Assembly (NCBI GenBank): GCA_009746045.1
Contig: RPFO01000203.1
Span: 26,001-90,000 of the forward strand
DNA length: 64,000 nucleotides
Direction: 5' to 3'
DNA from: Mesostigma viride
Taxonomy: Eukaryota > Streptophyta > Mesostigmatophyceae > Mesostigmatales > Mesostigmataceae
This document shows, one piece after another, positions 61,152 to 64,000 of the stretch. How positions within the stretch are numbered: the stretch's first letter is position 1; every line of letters starts with the position of its first letter. The notes beneath the pieces were generated by a model, which saw only the letters and a program-made list of their open reading frames with translations, was not told the DNA's origin and searched no databases. The translations under genes and the position numbers were made by a program.

Positions 61152-62262
61152 TCACAACGTGGCCATGACAGCATCGTGAATCTGCTTCGCCAACGCCCAC
61201 ACTTCAGGACCCGCGCCCTGCACCGCCATGGCCACAGGCTGCACCGCTGCAATCGATGCAGCATTCACTGCCTGCGCCGCACCATGTACTGCATGCACGA
61301 AAGCCAATCCTGGCTCGGTTATCATGGTCTTGCCCGATTCCTGCTGCTTCTTCTTCTTCGATGCGGTCATGCGCACTTTATACCCCTTCCTCTCCAAGCA
61401 CGCCTTCAGCACCTGGCTCGTGCGGTGCTGAATATGCTTCTGAAGGCGCGCCTTCTAAACACGAAATGTTGGCAATGTATGATTCCCAAACGGCATGATA
61501 GGCACATAATCAGTCCCATTAATTGCTTTGCGGCAGTCAATGCACCAGAACACCTGTTGAAAAAAGAAGGTTATGCACGCTAGCGATTACCCGCGGCAAG
61601 AAGCAATCAACACGCCTCGCTAACAACTGCAACCACAATGTAATTCATGACGGGCCACTCACCGCTACCCTGCTCTCCTGCTTCAATGTCTCCCCATTCT
61701 CAAGGCCTCCATTGTAAACCTCTCCGTCTTCACCATCGTCATCGTCTTCCTCTTCCTCCACTCCGACGTATCCGTGTTTCCTTTTCCTAAGATACCTAGG
61801 GTTGTTCAAGTCGTATGTGCGGCGTTGGCACACTTCCAACAAAATTTTGGCCGCCTCTACCCATTACCATTTATTCGTACTATCATAACATATCCAGGCG
61901 TTTGAAAAATCATTCCCTCGTTCGAACTTCTACCCCTGGGCGTCCATGACGAGGCAGTCACGACGGGACGCAGATGCACAAAAATAAAACAAGGCGACAT
62001 CCCTTCAATCATTGACCAAAAAACAGAATACGCGCAGAACTTGGATTTCAACACCACGCACCCATTACCAGCGAGCACGGCTGGCCTGCAACCGCCATCA
62101 TTTCATAACCAGAAGCCAGGGCCCACACTCCATCCCGTTACCTCATCTTCCACGCACGGCTTCCGCTGCTTCCCTCTGCTCTTTCGCATTCTCCGCCAGC
62201 AACCTCGCCTTCTCCTCGTCCAACAATCCACTAAGAATAAAATCCCCTCTATTGGACGCCAT
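61152..62262 (-). pseudogene. Possible spliced gene, unrecognised, with an in-frame stop
   Basis: Putative exon 1 starts at ATG 62262 (MASNRGDFILSGLLDEEKAR, then a Glu/Ala/Arg helix LLAENAKEQREAAEA) and meets donor-like GTGCGT at 62157. A middle piece (about 61850-61663) encodes KILLEVCQRRTYDLNNPRYLRK and an acidic run (VEEEEDDDDGEDGE), ending at CG|GTGAGT. The last piece follows a good acceptor (TTTTTTCAACAG, exon from 61553): VFWCIDCRKAINGTDYVPIMPFG, then a TAG at 61457-61455, then KARLQKHIQHRTSQVLKACLERKGYK and SKKKKQQESGK, ending at 61152. No family is recognised; host gene or transposon relic are both possible. Confidence 0.35.
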
Positions 62263-62499
62263 TCAGACGAACTTTGCTAGCGTCTTTTCACCGGCCCCAG
62301 CACACATAATCTATAGCCGCTTACTGACAACGGCCGACAACGACAACTGCTGAATAGGCGAAAAAGGCTGATAACTACATTTTTATATTTCGCTGCATTT
62401 GCTAATAGACACGCACGTTCTCCCACTTCTCCATTACAATATAATTATCCATCTGGCCGTGTACAGGCAAAGATCCCCGAAGTAACTTACTGAAACGTA

Positions 62500-62720
62500 T
62501 CTTACAGCATCGGATCACTGGCACCTAATCTACAGGTGGTAGATTACCAACCAAGACCCGTCGCGGTAATTTACTCTGTCGGTAATGTACTACCAAAGAT
62601 GTGCAGTCGTAACGTTACTCTTACTTACGGCTAGTAAAATTACTACGTAGGATGATAGGTAGTAATGATTACGGCGTTGGATCTCACGCCTCGGATCTAG
62701 GTAGTAAGATAAGACCTCGT
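62500..62720. repeat. GTAA/TTAC-rich stretch
   Basis: Dense GGTAATTTAC, CGTAACGTTACTCTTAC, GTAGTAATGATTACGG words on both strands, AT-richer than the GTAAC tracts at 42.7 and 56 kb and without the CACTAGGAG start. Confidence 0.45.
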
Positions 62721-62766
62721 AATTTACGCCTCGGATCCTTTTTACTACCCTCGGACGAAAAGTATA

Positions 62767-62982
62767 GTGATTCCTGGAATAAACGGGTTAATTCGGGTAA
62801 ATGGTGGTATGGCGTATTATGGCAACACATACGTGAATGCATTGAGATCAGCTCCGTCTCGTTCGTCTTTCGCTAGGGGTTTGAGTAGAGGAGGCCTGAC
62901 CAATTTAGGTAACATCAGGCCCAGTAGAGGTAGAGGTGGAGGTAGAAGTTTAGGACGTAACACTGGCAGGGGCTGGTACTAG
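62767..62982 (+). CDS. Hypothetical 71-aa RGG-rich ORF
   Basis: The frame encodes a C-terminal run RGLSRGGLTNLGNIRPSRGRGGGRSLGRNTGRGWY, an Arg-Gly pattern typical of RNA-binding tails. It is AT-rich DNA, and the last 20 bp overlap the beginning of the C-type gag similarity in another frame. Start codon and reality are uncertain. Confidence 0.2.
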   Translation: MIPGINGLIRVNGGMAYYGNTYVNALRSAPSRSSFARGLSRGGLTNLGNIRPSRGRGGGRSLGRNTGRGWY

Positions 62983-63992
62983 TTTGCTGCCTACCTGGCT
63001 GCACCATGACATTACTAACACTACTGACAATGATGTGTCTCTCTCTCCCACCTTCCATGACTGGGAGGAGGCCCGCGCAGCAGGAGGCGGGAAGTCACAC
63101 ACACTAACCGGCAACCCTACACAGCCCACCCATCTGTTGCCCACCCATCCTACGCAGCCCATGCATGTCCCTCCTGCTCAGCCCACTCACGTACATGACC
63201 TCCCACTCAAACTGTCTCTCCTGTGAATGCTGCAGCAGCACCCTCATCTTCCTCTCCCCCTGCGTCCCCCTCTCGTTGGCCTACCTACAATGAGAACCGT
63301 CCTGTGGATAGGATCACTGTCAGGGGGCTGCCTGAGGGGCATATACTAGGGAGCAGGGGAATCATGTACTTCTGTCTCTCCAGTTAGCCAGGGAGGAGCT
63401 GAATGTCAAGAACTGGTTTGGGTCTCTCATGCAGGGGGATTTTCACCATCAGTCTTCCACTCAGATTCAGAATCTCATTCTCGTCTTCCAGCGAAGGTAT
63501 CCCAGGTGGCAGGATACACAGGCTAAGGCAGTCTGGGAGAGCTTCCTGAGGGAGCTCACTGACCTCCTCTCCACCCCCGCCTCTGTGGATATGTATGGGG
63601 CATTTTATAGGTGGGTAGAGGAGTACCATGTCAGCTCCTTAGACTATGTGGCTGAGACCAAGAAGTATGAGCTAGCCATTAAAGCCCGTCCTGATGTCCA
63701 GCAGCTAGATCACAAGTTCTTGCTGCATGCTTTCCTGGAGAAAATCAAACTTGACAAAAACACATACGCTATGCTTGCAACAGGGTTGGCTAAGCATTGG
63801 GAGAACATGAAGGAGGCCCTGGATTACATCAAGCTGGCCCTGGCCCCCCTCAGCAAGGGGGCCATGGGCACCTCAGTGAAGAGGGTCAGGGGGGAGGGGC
63901 AGGAGGAGGAGGATAGGGAGAGGGAGGACAGGAGCAAGAGGCCTGTCACCATGGCAGAGGTGAAGTCCCTGCTGCATGGGACAGATGTTTAA
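62961..63992 (+). pseudogene. Element C3: partial copia-like Gag (plus strand, reaches right edge)
   Basis: Related to C1/C2 Gag: LLPTWLHHDITNTTDNDVSLSPTFHDWEEAR, a Thr/Pro/His-rich segment, PTYNENRPVDRI, then LQLAREELNVKNWFGSLMQGDFHHQSSTQIQNLILVFQRRYPRWQDTQ and AMLATGLAKHWENMKEALDYIKLALAPL. At least three frames are used. After VTMAEVKSLL the sequence has extra bases (CATGGGACAGATGTTTAATTAAGG) that create a stop before the Gly-Lys repeat. It starts abruptly at about 62961 with no LTR or gag N-terminus, so it is a truncated copy, in opposite orientation to C1 and C2. Confidence 0.75.
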
Positions 63993-64000
63993 TTAAGGGC

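Overview
The window reads as repeat-dominated nuclear DNA of a eukaryote. Evidence: LTR retrotransposons of two superfamilies, LINE-type ORFs, hundreds of bases of pure tetranucleotide repeats, intron-like GT..AG boundaries, AATAAA signals, and no bacterial-type operons. A protist or alga with a large transposon-rich genome fits, but nothing here fixes the species. No complete host gene, rRNA, bona fide tRNA or CRISPR array was found.

Left part (1-21.7 kb): a truncated gag runs off the left edge on the minus strand. A Ty1/copia-like element (A, plus strand, 1520-7266) carries integrase and protease, is interrupted at 3623-5854 by a 2.2 kb non-autonomous LTR element with a perfect GTCTA target duplication, and resumes with RT-RNase H. 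Next is a 12.9 kb copia-like element (C1, minus, 8443-21386, target duplication GATGC). Inside C1, a 3'-truncated relative (B, 12651-17074) interrupts the integrase reading frame.

Middle part (21.7-43 kb): short repeated segments (D, R1), one of which is the empty target site of C1. Then a Ty3/gypsy chromovirus (E, plus, LTR from about 23237, coding to 42715). E is broken by a 1.7 kb insertion with palindromic ends (G, 24464-26190) and by a second copy of the copia-like family (C2, minus, 30616-39130, target duplication CCGGG) lying inside its integrase. After the chromodomain E has an extra unrecognised ORF. Its 3' LTR is missing; a tract packed with GTAAC/GTTAC words follows.

Right part (43-64 kb): T/G-rich minisatellite DNA, a diverged duplication of about 1.8 kb, a small inverted-repeat element centred on a 36-bp perfect palindrome, a CCCT tract, a LINE ORF1-like protein, a 152-bp satellite carrying two hairpins per unit, a 62-bp minisatellite, a LINE reverse transcriptase ending in a second GTAAC tract, 122 copies of GATG, a possible spliced gene on the minus strand, and a partial third copy of the C-type gag at the right edge.

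The most interesting signal is the copia-like group A/B/C. In uninterrupted ORFs the order is gag, integrase, aspartic protease-like domain, RT, RNase H, so the protease lies after integrase instead of before it. The protease active site is D-[T/A]-[Q/N]-[A/S] rather than D-[T/S]-G-[A/S], the RT box is HGDD in the two copies that retain it, and integrase spacing is D-52-D-29-E. The C family also has LTRs ending AGTT..AACT, a conserved 44-nt LTR hairpin, and tandem 3' UTR hairpins with a compensatory base change.
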